A DNA stretch of 64,000 nt. Source: Takakia lepidozioides. Its lineage: Eukaryota; Streptophyta; Takakiopsida; Takakiales; Takakiaceae. Position numbers and translations under genes: made by a program. The notes under the pieces are model-generated. The model saw nothing but the letters and a program-made list of their open reading frames with translations, made no database searches and was not told the origin of the DNA. Shown here one piece after another: positions 1 through 10,040 of the stretch (positions within the stretch are counted from its first letter, which is position 1; every line of letters starts with the position of its first letter). The stretch lies in the NCBI GenBank assembly GCA_030704615.1, contig CM060733.1, forward strand, positions 70,866,001-70,930,000, given 5' to 3'.

Positions 1-164
1 AGCAGGAGTTGCCGCTGATGAAGAAATGAGGTTTAGGGCCCAGTTTGGGTGCTCCAAGCCAGTGTTCGCTGGTGGTGGTTTCAGAGAAGTAGAACATACA
101 TTTGAGTTGATCACCTTAGCTGAAGCATCCTGCATGGAGGGGGGAATTGCTATCAGTGGGGGCA
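1..164 (-). pseudogene. Continuation of DUF4283/zinc-knuckle ORF, split off by gypsy insertion
   Basis: On the minus strand this segment is open for all 54 codons in the frame that continues the zinc-knuckle ORF at 7143-8275, once the gypsy element and one copy of its 5-bp duplication are removed. The peptide is low-complexity, rich in Pro, Ser and Ala, with no recognised domain. It runs off the window. I infer it is the region C-terminal to the CCHC knuckle in the same ancestral ORF; the frame match across the insertion is seen directly. Confidence 0.6.
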
Positions 165-899
165 TGTCGCGGCCCTTTGCCTTGAGGGCGGGGGGTCGGG
201 ACACATGAGGTGCTGCCCCTGTGGTGGGGCAGCAACAGCGATAGGTATGGGGGCTGAAGCACCCTTGAGTGCCCTAAGCCCCTTGAGTGCCCAATCACTC
301 AGGGAAGCGGAGGCGCTCACTAGTGGAGCCCCGCACACCGGGTTGCGTGGGGGGGCTCCACAAGGGGTGGTGGTAGCTTAGTGGACTTAGTGGGGTGGCA
401 TAGGACTCACCATGGGGGCGGAGACCTCGTGGTGGGAGTCGTGGGGAGTCTTGGGACTCATCACGGTCCATAGGGGCCGTGGTGAGCGGGCCAAGACTCA
501 CCGCGACTCACCACCGGGAATCGAGGGTCTCGTGGTGGTTCGCCATAAAATGGCATGGCTGGTTTGTGAAACCCCCGCGGACAGCTACAGACGTAATATA
601 GGGAGTAGTAACCCCGAGAACGGTGCAGCCCGTTGGTGACCAAAAACTAGTGATAAGCGATGAGCCGGAATGCGACCAAAGAGTGGGGAGCTGTTCCGGA
701 CTGCCATCTACCAAAGGGAATTCTCCTAGTCCCAATTAGGTGGAGGGTTTTAGAGGGAAGCGAAGGGGGGGACCGTTATGTCCCGGTGAGCAGCCGAAGC
801 TCCAAGTTGGCCCGGCGGCCAGGTTGGGAGTCAGGCGCGCGCCATCAAAGCGAGTAACTATGACTTGAAGGGGAGCTTACCGAAGTGAGGTGCGCGACA
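165..899 (+). repeat. 5' LTR of gypsy element
   Basis: 735 bp, aligned by eye along its length with the 3' LTR at 6415-7142. It begins TGTCGCGGCC and ends GCGCGACA, giving the usual short inverted ends. Differences from the 3' LTR are mostly 1-2 bp indels in G, T or C runs plus scattered substitutions. The likely TATA region near 590-600 reads taatata here, against a longer tatatata in the 3' LTR. Confidence 0.93.
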
Positions 900-901
900 C
901 T

Positions 902-913
902 TGGTATCAGAGC
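902..913 (+). promoter_or_regulatory. Primer-binding site (iMet tRNA type)
   Basis: TGGTATCAGAGC lies three bases after the end of the 5' LTR and matches the 12-nt site, complementary to the 3' end of initiator methionine tRNA, used by most plant gypsy and copia elements. Confidence 0.9.
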
Positions 914-954
914 TTAGAGTTCAGTACGCGATCGTCCTTGGGATTGGCCTCATC

Positions 955-2160
955 ATGGGGTCGGGCAAGCCGAAGCGAAAGCGGAACGGCCCAAAAGATG
1001 ATGATCCCGGTGAGCCCGATGGGGGCGGCGTGTCACCGAGGCGGCCGTTTGAGGAAGCAATGCATGTTTCCGAAAGCGAGGCCGCCCAAGAGCGGGAGGA
1101 ATCTGAGGAGTCGGAGCCCGAGGAATCCTTGAGAGCTCCGACAAACCAAGAGATGCCTCCCATGCCGGCAGCCTTTTGGGAAGGGTTGTTGGCGCAGTTT
1201 GGTGGGACGTTGAAAGACGTGTTGAAGGCGGCTAATGCCACTTCCGCTAAGGCAAAGTTTAAGGTGAAGCCTAAGGAACCCGACACCTTCGAGGGCGTCC
1301 GAAATCGGAAGGCACTCAACACCTGGCTCTTGGAGCTAGAGCAGTACTTCCGGGCGGCCAAGTTGAGTTACGAGGATCGGGTGGAAGTGGCTCCCACCTA
1401 TTTGAGGGGCTATGCTCAACAATGGTGGCAGAAACGCCTTCACGACCGAGGTCCAAGCCCGGAAACCTTGAACTGGAGTGGGTTCAAGGAATTGATGAAG
1501 AGACAGTTTTTCCCCTCAACGCGTCTGGCTTGCCCGGGACAAGATGAGGAATTTGAAGCAAACAGATGACATTCAGGGGTATGTCCAGGCTTTCAATGTG
1601 CTGTTGCTCGAAGTCGCGGACATGGCAGAACCAGAAATGGTCTTCAACTTTGTGGTGGGACTGGCCCCATGGGCCAGGCGGAAGTTGGAGGAGAAGCCAC
1701 CCAAGACTTTGAACGAGGCTATTGAGAGGGCTGAATGTTTCTCAGATGTCCCTAGGGGTGAAAGACAAGGCCGTACGGAGCTGAACCACAAGAAGATTCG
1801 GCGGGAAGGTGACTCCTTCCGACCGGAAAAGAAGTGGGATAGGCCACGCGGCGAAAATGGCACGTGGAAATCGAAGGGAGGGCCTTCACACGTCAAGGCG
1901 GCACCCGGTGCTTCGAAAGGAAAAGCGGGTGGAGCGGCTTATGGCGGACAGAAGGTGACCTTTGATGGAGTGTGTTTCAATTGCGGGGAGCCCGGGCACA
2001 TGGCCAAGAAGTGCACGAAGCCCCGGCAATTGAACATGACTCGGGCGACCACGGAGCTGTCGGAAGATACCATCAGTCGCTTGATGGAAGCGGTGGTCGC
2101 CAGGACTTGCAAGGTAGGCAAATTTTCTTGTGAGTTGTATCAGGAAACTGGCGCCTTACG
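955..2160 (+). pseudogene. gypsy gag (capsid and CCHC nucleocapsid), frameshifted
   Basis: The ATG at 955 opens a frame with a basic then acidic N-terminus, followed by a retrotransposon gag core (TWLLELEQYF near 1320, QQWWQKRL near 1425). The frame stops at 1567-1569, but the homologous reading continues in another frame from about 1532 (MRNLKQTDD, then a [11 protein letters not shown] stretch), so there is a +1 shift near 1530. A zinc knuckle [14 protein letters not shown] lies near 1972-2015. The second frame runs on into protease without a stop, which suggests a gag-pol single-ORF design, as is common in chromoviruses. Confidence 0.85.
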
Positions 2161-3496
2161 AAAAGGGAGTCAGTTATTGTTCGTGGATGGGATAATATCC
2201 GGAACTAATGTGTCGTTGTTGGTGGACACAGGAGCGTCGCACTCCTTCATGACACCTGCAACGGCACAAAAGCTGGGACTCCCGACAAGTGACGTGGGGG
2301 CCTCTATTGAGGTGCGTTCTGCCAAAGGAGAACCACAGTTGGCGACAAGATTGGCGATTGATGTTCCTCTTCAACTGGGGAGTTGGGAGGGACGTGAGAA
2401 CTTCACCATCTGCGAGATCGATGGAGTGGATCTCATTTTGGGGATGACCTTTTTGAGCAAATCCGGAGCGGTCATAGATGGCCGCAAGAGAGTAGTCACG
2501 CTGCCATGTGGGAATGGTGGCGAGGTTTTACGAGTGTTTGAAACGCCCAAATCCGTGGGAGGGCGAATAAACCTTCTGTCAGCAAAGGAGTGGGCCGTGG
2601 AGGAGGCACACGAGCCCCAGTTTTTGCTTTACGTTAGAGAAGTGAAAGGAGAAGGCGATGGGGAGCCGAGCCCAGATTGGATCAAGGGGATTTTGGAGAA
2701 ATACCAGGATGTGATGCCGGAGGATTTACCAAGCGGCTTGCCACCGCGAAGAGGAGTTGACCACAAGATTGAGGTGATACCGGGATCGGAACCGCCTGCC
2801 AAGGCGCCCTACCGGTTGAGCCACAGAGAATTGGTCGAGCTGAAGACTCAGCTCAAGGATCTAATGTCAAAGGGGTACATCCGGCCGAGTAAGTCACCTT
2901 ACGGAGCCCCGGTGCTATTTGCAGACAAGAAAGATGGGACGCTGTGGATGTGTGTCGATTACAGGGCTCTGAATAAGGTGACTATCAAAAACCGGTACCC
3001 TTTGCCAAGGATCGACGACCTCTTCGATCGGTTGGCAGGAGCGAAGTATTTCAGCCGGATCGACTTGCGCTCCGGCTATCACCAAATTCGGGTGGCGGAA
3101 GGAGATGAGGAGAAGACCGCGTGCAGGACAAGGTATGGTTCATATGAGTTCTTGGTGATGCCTTTTGGGCTCACCAATGCACCAGCGACATTTAGCACGC
3201 TGATGAACAGCCTTTTCCAGGAGTGGTTGGATGACTTTGTGATCGTGTACATCGACGACATCTTGGTGTACTCGAAAACAAAGGAAGAGCACCTGGAGCA
3301 CCTCAAAAGGGTATTCCAGAAATTACGGGAAGAGAAGTTGTATGCCAAAGCTTCAAAGTGCGAATTCGGGGTCACAAAAGTGGAGTTCTTGGGGCATGTG
3401 ATTACACAGGATGGGATCAAAATGGATGACAGAAAGGTGAGAGCAATCTTGGACTGGGAGCCTCCGACTTCGGTCCAGAAGTGCGATCCTTCTTAA
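2161..3496 (+). pseudogene. gypsy pol: protease and reverse transcriptase
   Basis: In frame with the gag C-terminus. The retropepsin active site VDTGASHSF lies near 2222-2250 with a downstream LILGMTFL flap-side motif. Reverse transcriptase runs from about 2800 (KAPYRLS) through the VDYRALNK and [10 protein letters not shown] fingers and [13 protein letters not shown] to the catalytic [10 protein letters not shown] near 3248-3277. The frame ends at 3494-3496 through a 1-nt deletion near 3478; the next frame picks up the RT connection region at once. Catalytic residues are intact although the ORF is broken. Confidence 0.92.
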
Positions 3497-4407
3497 GACT
3501 GGCCTCCTATTACCGAAAGTATGTGAGAAATTTCGCCAAGATCGCGGGGCCGCTGTCAGACCTCCTGTGTAAATCCAAAGTCTGGGTATGGAACACCTTT
3601 TGTGGCCAAGCTTTTGCCAAGTTGAAGCAGCGGATGGCGGAAGCTCCAGTCCTGAAAATCCCGGAGTTCGATCGCCCATTTGAGATTCATTCGGATGCGT
3701 TGAACTTCGCGAATGGAGGTGTACTCATGCAGGATGGACATCCAGTGGCTTACGAAAGTAAGAAACTGAATGAAGTAGAGCGACAGTGGCCGACGCACGA
3801 AAAAGAGATGAAGACGGTGGTGCACTGCCTTGAGCTTTGGCGCCACTATGTTGGTTCCAACCCAGTGAAGGTGTTCACGGACAATGTCACGGTGAAGTAT
3901 TTTGCCACGCAGCCCAAGTTGTCCCCAAAACAACTTAGGTGGCAAGATACTTTGGCGGTGTTCGACGTGGATATCCAGTACAAACCGGGACGAGACAACG
4001 TGGTGGCCGATGCTTTAAGTAGAAAGCAGCAGCTCTTGTTGGTGTACAAGGGCAAGACGACGCTCCAAAGGAAGATCCGGAAGGCTTACCGGAAGGATGA
4101 GCTGACGAAGTCCGTGATGCAGGACTTGAGGATGGGGATTAAATCGCAGTTCCACTTGCAAAATGGACTGCTCCGGTATAAGCAAAAACGTCTCTACGTG
4201 CCAAAGGGAGGGATCAGAGATAGCCTCTTGAGAGAATGTCATGATAGCCCGCTTGTGGGCCACGGCGGAGCCAAGCGCACTGCGGCACTCTTGAAGAAAG
4301 AGTATTTCTGGCCCAAACTGAGGGAGGAGGTAGAGGAGTATGTCAAGACATGCACCACATGCCAACAAAACCGGAGCGAGTACAAAAAGCAAGCGGGGCT
4401 GTTATAA
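3481..4407 (+). pseudogene. gypsy pol: RNase H and integrase zinc-binding domain
   Basis: Begins in the RT connection ([15 protein letters not shown]). The RNase H domain follows from about 3670, with HSDA, the KEM and FTDN motifs, and the conserved DALSRK end near 4010. The integrase N-terminal HHCC finger lies near 4237-4370 (HDSPLVGH, then CTTCQQNR). The frame stops at a TAA (4405-4407) exactly where the integrase continues in the same frame, so a single point mutation rather than a domain end explains the stop. Confidence 0.9.
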
Positions 4408-4410
4408 CCC

Positions 4411-5262
4411 TTGCCGATTCCAGAGGGGACTTGGGAAAGCGTCTCGATGGATTTCATGACTGCTATGCCGCTGTCAAAAGGATTCGATGCAATCATGGTG
4501 GTGGTGGATAGGTTCAGTAAAATGGGTCATTTCATCCCAACCAAGGAGACGGCAACGGCGCAGGAGACAGGGCGACTTTACTTCGCCCACGTCTTAAAGC
4601 ATCATGGAGTCCCGAAGGATATTGTCTCGGATCGCGATCCAAAGTTTACGAGTAAATTTTGGAGGACACTTTGGAAGAAGATGGGGACGAGGCTGAAGAT
4701 GAGCACCGCCTTCCGACCTACGACCGACGGCCAAACAGAAAGGGTGAATTCCGTAGTGAAGCAGATCTTGCGGAATTACGTGTCGGCAGACCAAACAGAC
4801 TGGGTGGAACACTTAGACGCGGCAGAGTTCTGTTATAATAACACAGAACACTCCGCAACGGGAGTTTCCCTTTGTATTGGTCTATGGAAAAGCACCTCTG
4901 GTGCCGACAAGTTGGGCCGCCCAGGACGTTGAGGAACCGGCAGTAGCGGCGGTACTGGAAGAACGCGAGCGTTTGTTGAAGCTCGCAAAGTACAATATTG
5001 CCAAAGCTAGGAAACGGTATGAAAGGCAGGCAAATCGGAAGCGGAGGGAAGTGAAGTTTGAGGCAGGCACAGAGGTCTGTTGAACATCAAGAATTTCCGA
5101 CTACCTCCGGAAGTGAGTCCAAAGTTCGTACCTCCGTATGCGGGACCTTTTCGCATTCGGAAGGTTATGAATGAGGATGTGTATGAATTGGAGCTGCCGG
5201 CAAACAGCAAGGTGCACCCAGTATTCCATGTCTCCCTTTTGAAGCCCTTACTTCAAAGATGA
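4411..5262 (+). pseudogene. gypsy pol: integrase catalytic core and C-terminus
   Basis: The rve core runs from about 4440 with MDFM, the second Asp in SDRDPKFTSKFW near 4630, and the catalytic-Glu region TTDGQTERVN near 4721-4750. A frameshift near 4870 moves reading to 4877-5083 (VYGKAPLVPTSW) and another near 5075 to 5080-5262, which ends in the gypsy-type [11 protein letters not shown] motif. Each shift is a 1-nt change with no loss of neighbouring residues. Confidence 0.88.
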
Positions 5263-5284
5263 AGCGCGTCCGAATCGGCATCAA

Positions 5285-5566
5285 GTGTTGCGTCCGCCAC
5301 CTATGCTGTTGGATCATGAAAATGAACCTGAGTACGAGGTAGAGGCAATACTTAAGTCGAGGAGGTTCAGGAACCGAGAAACGGAGTATCTCGTCAAATG
5401 GAAGGGCTATCATCATGTGGAGGCATCTTGGGTGCGTGCCTCAGAAATGGGAACGCATCCGAGGCGGTTGCAGCTTTCGAAGGACGACCTCAAAAACGGA
5501 AGAAGTGTTGATGGGGACATCAACCTTGGAGCGTGGGGGAGGAAATGCATGCTTAGCCCGGTTTAG
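5285..5566 (+). pseudogene. gypsy integrase C-terminal chromodomain
   Basis: YEVEAIL near 5335 and YLVKWKGYHHVEASW near 5385-5430 are the two aromatic-cage segments of a chromodomain, which in chromoviruses directs integration to marked chromatin. It follows [11 protein letters not shown] across a 1-nt insertion near 5247. The reading frame ends at 5564-5566. Confidence 0.9.
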
Positions 5567-6414
5567 CTAGCTCAGAAATCCGATTGCAAAAACTTGTATT
5601 GTACAAAAATTTGTTATAAAGGAAATGGGTTCCAAATATTGTGCGTCATATTGTGTTTGGAATGGTGATGCATGGTGTGGTTGGCTAGTGTGTAGAATGC
5701 ATGCTAGCTTACAAAAGTGGGAGAGGTAAATTGGGTTAATCGTGTGTTTGCGTACTGCCGAAATCGGGTGACTCCATCCAAGGGGCAAGGAAACTTGCGC
5801 CTTCTTTGGGAGTTCACGTGCTAGTGCGCACCTGGCGCGTGCGCGTACTATAACTGCGCTACCGAGGGGGTTGCCTTGTAGTGCGGGCTAACGCGGAAGC
5901 TACGTGCTTCCGTTCACGTACTATAATCGTGTAGCCTCGGGACGAAGTCGTAGTGCGGCTTTGGCGTGTTCCCGTACCTCAGGCCAGCATTCCAAGGCGG
6001 ACCCAATTGTAGTGATTGGGGCGTACGGTTGGTTCAAGGTTATCTTCATAGTCAAAGAAAGTTCCAGGTGAACCCTTGCTCAAGGTGATGCCAAAAGCGG
6101 CATCATGAGCGATCGCAAGCAATGTTGTTGCAGTAAGGCGATTCGATCCTCGGGGAGGATCGTTCCTTGGCCTTGAAGTAGGCCAAGAAGAGTGCACTGG
6201 GAGGAGCTGGAGAGGCTCCACCCTTGGCCGGGACTTGGAGGAAGTCGGCCGAACTAGCTAGTGGAGAGTAGAGTCAAGTGGGGTTTGGTTCTTTGCCATG
6301 GGACGCCATGGTACGGAAACAAACTCCTTGATGTGGGACGCCACAACTTGGATGTTCGTTTCTACAAAATGGACAAGTCGATGAGGACATCGACTCCCTG
6401 TTGGTAGGGGTGTG
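5567..6414. other. Non-coding 3' internal region of gypsy element
   Basis: About 850 bp between the pol stop and the 3' LTR with no supported ORF. It has several copies of a phrase of the type gtactataa near GC-rich patches (5845-5960). The stretch just before the LTR (ggtaggggtgtg) is only a weak polypurine tract; a better purine run, gtgggggagg, lies earlier near 5532. Confidence 0.5.
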
Positions 6415-7142
6415 TGTCACGGCCCTTTGCCTTGAGGGTGGGGGGTCGGGACACATGAGGGGCTGCTCCTGTGGTGGGGGCAGCAACAGCGATAGGTATG
6501 GGGGGCTGAAGCACCCTTGAGTGCCCAAGGCACTCAGGGAAGCGGAGGCGCTCACTAGGTGGAGCCCCGCACACCGGGTTGCGGTGGGGGTGGCTCCACA
6601 AGGGGTGGTGGTAGCTTAGTGGGACTTAGTGGGGGTGGCATAGGACTCACCATGGGGGTGGAGACCTCGTGGTGGGAGTCGTGGGGAGTCTTGGGACTCA
6701 TCACGGTCCATAGGGGCCGTGGTGAACGGGCCAAGACTCACCGCGACTCACCACCGGGAATCGAGGGTCTTCGTGGTGGTTCGCCATAAAATGGCATGGC
6801 TGGTTGTGAAACCCCCGCGGACAGCTACAGAAGTATATATATGGAGTAGTAACCCCGAGAACGGTGCAAGCCCGTTGGTGACCAAAAACTAGTGAGTAAG
6901 CGAGCGAGCCGGAAAGCGACCAAAGAGTGGGGAGCTGTTCCGGACTGCCATCTACCAAAGGGAATTCTCCTAGTCCCAATTAGGTGGAGGGTTTAGAGGG
7001 AAGCGAAGGGGGGGACCGTTATGTCCCGGTGAGCAGCCGAAGCTCCAAGTTGGCCCGGGCGGCCAGGTTGGGAGTCAGGCGCGCGCATCAAAGCGAGTAA
7101 CTATGACTTGAAGGGGAGCTTACCGAAGTGAGGTGCGCGACA
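6415..7142 (+). repeat. 3' LTR of gypsy element
   Basis: 728 bp, starting TGTCACGGCC and ending GCGCGACA, followed directly by the GGGCA duplication. It has a clear TATA-like tatatatat near 6833-6842. A 61-bp piece matching this TATA-flanking part recurs in reverse at 33923-33983. Confidence 0.93.
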
Positions 7143-8275
7143 GGGCATGTCCACCTTGATTGGGGAGTTGCGTTTCCTTTTTCCATCTGGGCAGTCTATT
7201 TTCATGTGGCCTTGCTTTCCACAATTGAAGCATGCTGTTCCAAGAGAGTCCTCCATCAACTTGACTGTAAAATAGTTGCCTTTGATGTCAATGGGCAACT
7301 TGATGTAATTTGGAATTTTGTCTTCGTTGGGCATCATAATCACTATTTTTGGTAATCCATTTTCCTTCAGTTTTGACGCAATGGTGACTCATTTCCATGC
7401 TTCTTCTTGCCTTAGATTGTCCAAGCACATCTCCGGGTCAAAGACTGCAAGGCAGCCTAAGTAGGCACCAAGTGCATTCCCCAATGTTGGGTAGAAAGTA
7501 CAGGTATTGATCAGGAATGTTTGCAAGAGTAATAATCCTTGGAGCCCAAATCTTCCCGTTCCTGTTCCCCATATGGGAATTCCAGGGGAAGATATTCACA
7601 TTAAGGCCCAGTCTGTGAGGATTAAAAGCCAAAGCCTTATCAGCTGCAGCCTTTGATTCAAACATAATTGAAAAGAATCCTCGTCCCCTTGGGATGGCAA
7701 TAGTGTTGTTGAAGATCGCCAGAGCCACCAAGGTGCGAGGTCACCCATTCTCTAACGGAAGCTCTTTCTTGCTTTTTCCCCGGAAAGTGCACAAGGATTC
7801 CACGCTCTTGGCAATCCACCACTTTGGCTTGAAGACAATCAAAGTCAATAGGGATTGAAAGAGCTGCCTCCTCCATTTCAGCTTAACAGTCGCCCATGTC
7901 TTCCTCTTCCGATACTGCCTCATCAGACTCGATTGGAAGACTAGAGGCTGGGGGGGGGCTCAGAGCGATCCACCGATGAACCCGTAGCGAGGGTCCGCGC
8001 GTTGTCCATACGGCCAGTGGGAAGATCTTGATGGGCCTGATGGGCCAGTGCTGAGGGGGGCTCAAAGCGATCCACGAAGAACCTGTAGCTAGGGCCCGAG
8101 CGTTGTCCATACGGCCAGTGGCAAGAGCCTGATGGGCCAGGAAAAAGGCATCTTCCGATTGCCCCAAGGGTCTTGCAGATTGAGGAACTTGAAGAATAGA
8201 TCTGTCGATGCGGTTCCTTGGGTTGCCTCTGCTGTTTTCGCCTTGGTAGTAAGGACCCATGGTAGCTACAGTCAC
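7143..8275 (-). pseudogene. DUF4283-like / CCHC ORF of a non-LTR-type retroelement (broken)
   Basis: Read on the minus strand from an ATG at 8273-8275. The N-terminal part (8275-7883) is Pro/Ser/Arg-rich with an internal near-duplicate (two copies of an RWIALSPP-like phrase about 110 bp apart). It continues through frame changes into a DUF4283-like region (7876-7438; FFSIMFESKAAADKAL, then NIFPWN and IWAPRIITLANIPDQY). It ends in a zinc knuckle CFNCGKQGHMKIDC near 7205-7250. DUF4283 plus a CCHC knuckle is the usual make-up of plant LINE ORF1 or related gag-like proteins. At least two frameshifts are needed to read it through. The gypsy element interrupts it just after the knuckle. Confidence 0.65.
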
Positions 8276-10040
8276 CTCTTGATGCTTAAAGCACAGTGTT
8301 GAGACCCGCGAGATCGCTCAAAAAAACTCAGAAGACAAGTGAACTGGTGAAGCGTGCGGGAGGATTGAGAAGCTGGCTAAAGGTGGTGGAGGGATGGATG
8401 AGGCAGAAGACGGCGGGTAGTCCCTTACAGCCTTAATTGGATCACTGATGCAGCCAGGCTTTTAGTTCACAATTTAGAGGCCGGGGGCGCATTGAAGTTG
8501 AGGATTTCTTGAGATTAGCACCAGGATAAAGGTAGAAGTTTTCTAGCTAGGGTTGCGCGAGAAAGATGAAGGGGGGGGGATGATCGAACACGCTGGAAAG
8601 TGGATTTTGCAGATTATCTTGTTTAGATGTAAAAAAACCCTTGCTGGTTTAGAAGAAGTAGCTAGAGCGAGGTCACGAGGAGTAGGCAGTGTTTAGTGTT
8701 TTTCTTTCTGGCGAAAAATCGCCAGATTTCGAAATTATGGGGGGTAAGATCCGAGATTTTCACCAAAAAGCAGCCAGAGATAAATTTCAGGAGCCTAATC
8801 TTGCCTACGTGGACCAATGAAAACGTGACACCTGGAATATAGCAACTTTTGTCAATCGCAATGCAGATGGGTTGAGTCGCAAGTCACCTTGATATTCTCG
8901 CCACATAGGCACTGGGTGGAATCCACAGGTGGCCCCCACCAAGGCATGGAGTGGGCGGGTCCCACATGTGTGGGACGGGCTTGGGAGTCTCAGGAGGTGC
9001 GCGGGTGGGACCAGGGAGCCATAGTCATTACGACGTGGCTACCGAGAATTCGCAAGGTCCATTTAAGGTTCGTCTACCTACCTTAGTGGAGCGCAAAACA
9101 TCCAACCTTTTCTGCGCTGCGTGCCAGTACAAATGTGCTAAGAGGAACGGAGATCGCTTTGCTAAACTTTGACAAATTTCGGTTGTGAAAATGTCACTGT
9201 GGTTAATCTTCAGCCGTTGATCTGGAGGCTTGGGAGGCGTGGATGGGGGATAGCAGGAGTGAGGAAGGACGATGGATGGGTGGGCATCGAGGAACGGGGG
9301 CATTGTGTGCGAATGCACGCCCCAACAAACACCGAGTGACCCTGCTCTGACCCTGCTCTTACCGTCACTCTACCACATTTTCCGCCTGGGAGAGGAGTTG
9401 CTGAAAACAGCTTTGAAACTCTCCGAAAACTAGTTGTCAGACTGGTACCCTCCCACTCTGCTTGCATTAGGTCTGCATTTTTGATCAGTTTGATCTGTAT
9501 AGGTTTTTTTTTTGGTTGGTTCTTGAACAGCATCCGGAGGCTTAGGGTATCGGCCGTGGCTAGATAGGGCGGATGCTTTCCTGGAAAAGTGGGCGGATTG
9601 AAGGTGTGGATGTGGACACTGAGGAGAGGGTTGGGGGAGCGGCATGGCGATGGTGGCAGGGTCTGACGAGATGTTCGGCAGCAGGCTTTCAAGGATCCAA
9701 TACTGGTCATGAGGTCGCCATTGCCATTACCCTTCTCCACTGTACCAAGTTGTCTCGCAGATAGTCGGACAGAGGGCATGTCCCCAGCATTCAATCGGGT
9801 TTGTTGTGGATCACTCCTATGATAGCCGTGGTAGTGGGGTTTTGGATAGCACAATGACATGCTGCTGAGGGTAGTGACAGCAACGTGGCTGGAAATTGTT
9901 GACCTGTAACAGCAACCCGCACAAGCAGTGGTGGCCTCCTGGACAACAGCACAGAGGGTTTTGGTTTTAGGGCTCGCATGCGTGTTCTTACAGCGTACAG
10001 GCAGGAGAAGACAGAGACGGGTAAGGATAGGTAGCTAGGC
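8276..10040. other. Intergenic: retroelement 5' flank and B56 promoter/5' UTR region
   Basis: No supported gene; ORFs here on the minus strand (for example 9210-9860) are low-complexity and show no motif. 8280-8880 may be the 5' untranslated part of the retroelement. 9200-10040 upstream of the B56 start is moderately GC-rich with a T run near 9506 and probably contains its promoter and leader, but I see no diagnostic TATA box. Confidence 0.4.

Larger units (their letters stand above)
165..7142 (+). mobile_element. Complete Ty3/gypsy chromovirus LTR retrotransposon
   Basis: A 6,978-bp element with two LTRs (165-899 and 6415-7142), both starting TGTC and ending GACA. It is flanked by a perfect 5-bp target duplication GGGCA (160-164 and 7143-7147). 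A primer-binding site matching plant initiator-Met tRNA follows the 5' LTR. Internal order is gag with a CCHC knuckle, protease (DTGA), reverse transcriptase (YIDD), RNase H, integrase (HHCC then DDE core), and a chromodomain, which is the chromovirus arrangement. The coding frame is broken by shifts near 1530, 3478, 4870, 5075 and 5247 and a TAA at 4405-4407, so this copy cannot make a full polyprotein. It sits inside an older minus-strand retroelement ORF. Confidence 0.95.

Noticed and set aside
5508-5545. Alternative start of the 3' LTR after gtgggggagg
   Set aside because: The LTR alignment and the perfect GGGCA duplication place the LTR start at 6415.
9210-9860. Minus-strand ORF of 216 codons upstream of the B56 gene
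   Set aside because: Low-complexity Ser/Pro-rich translation with no motif; lies in the probable promoter/leader of B56.
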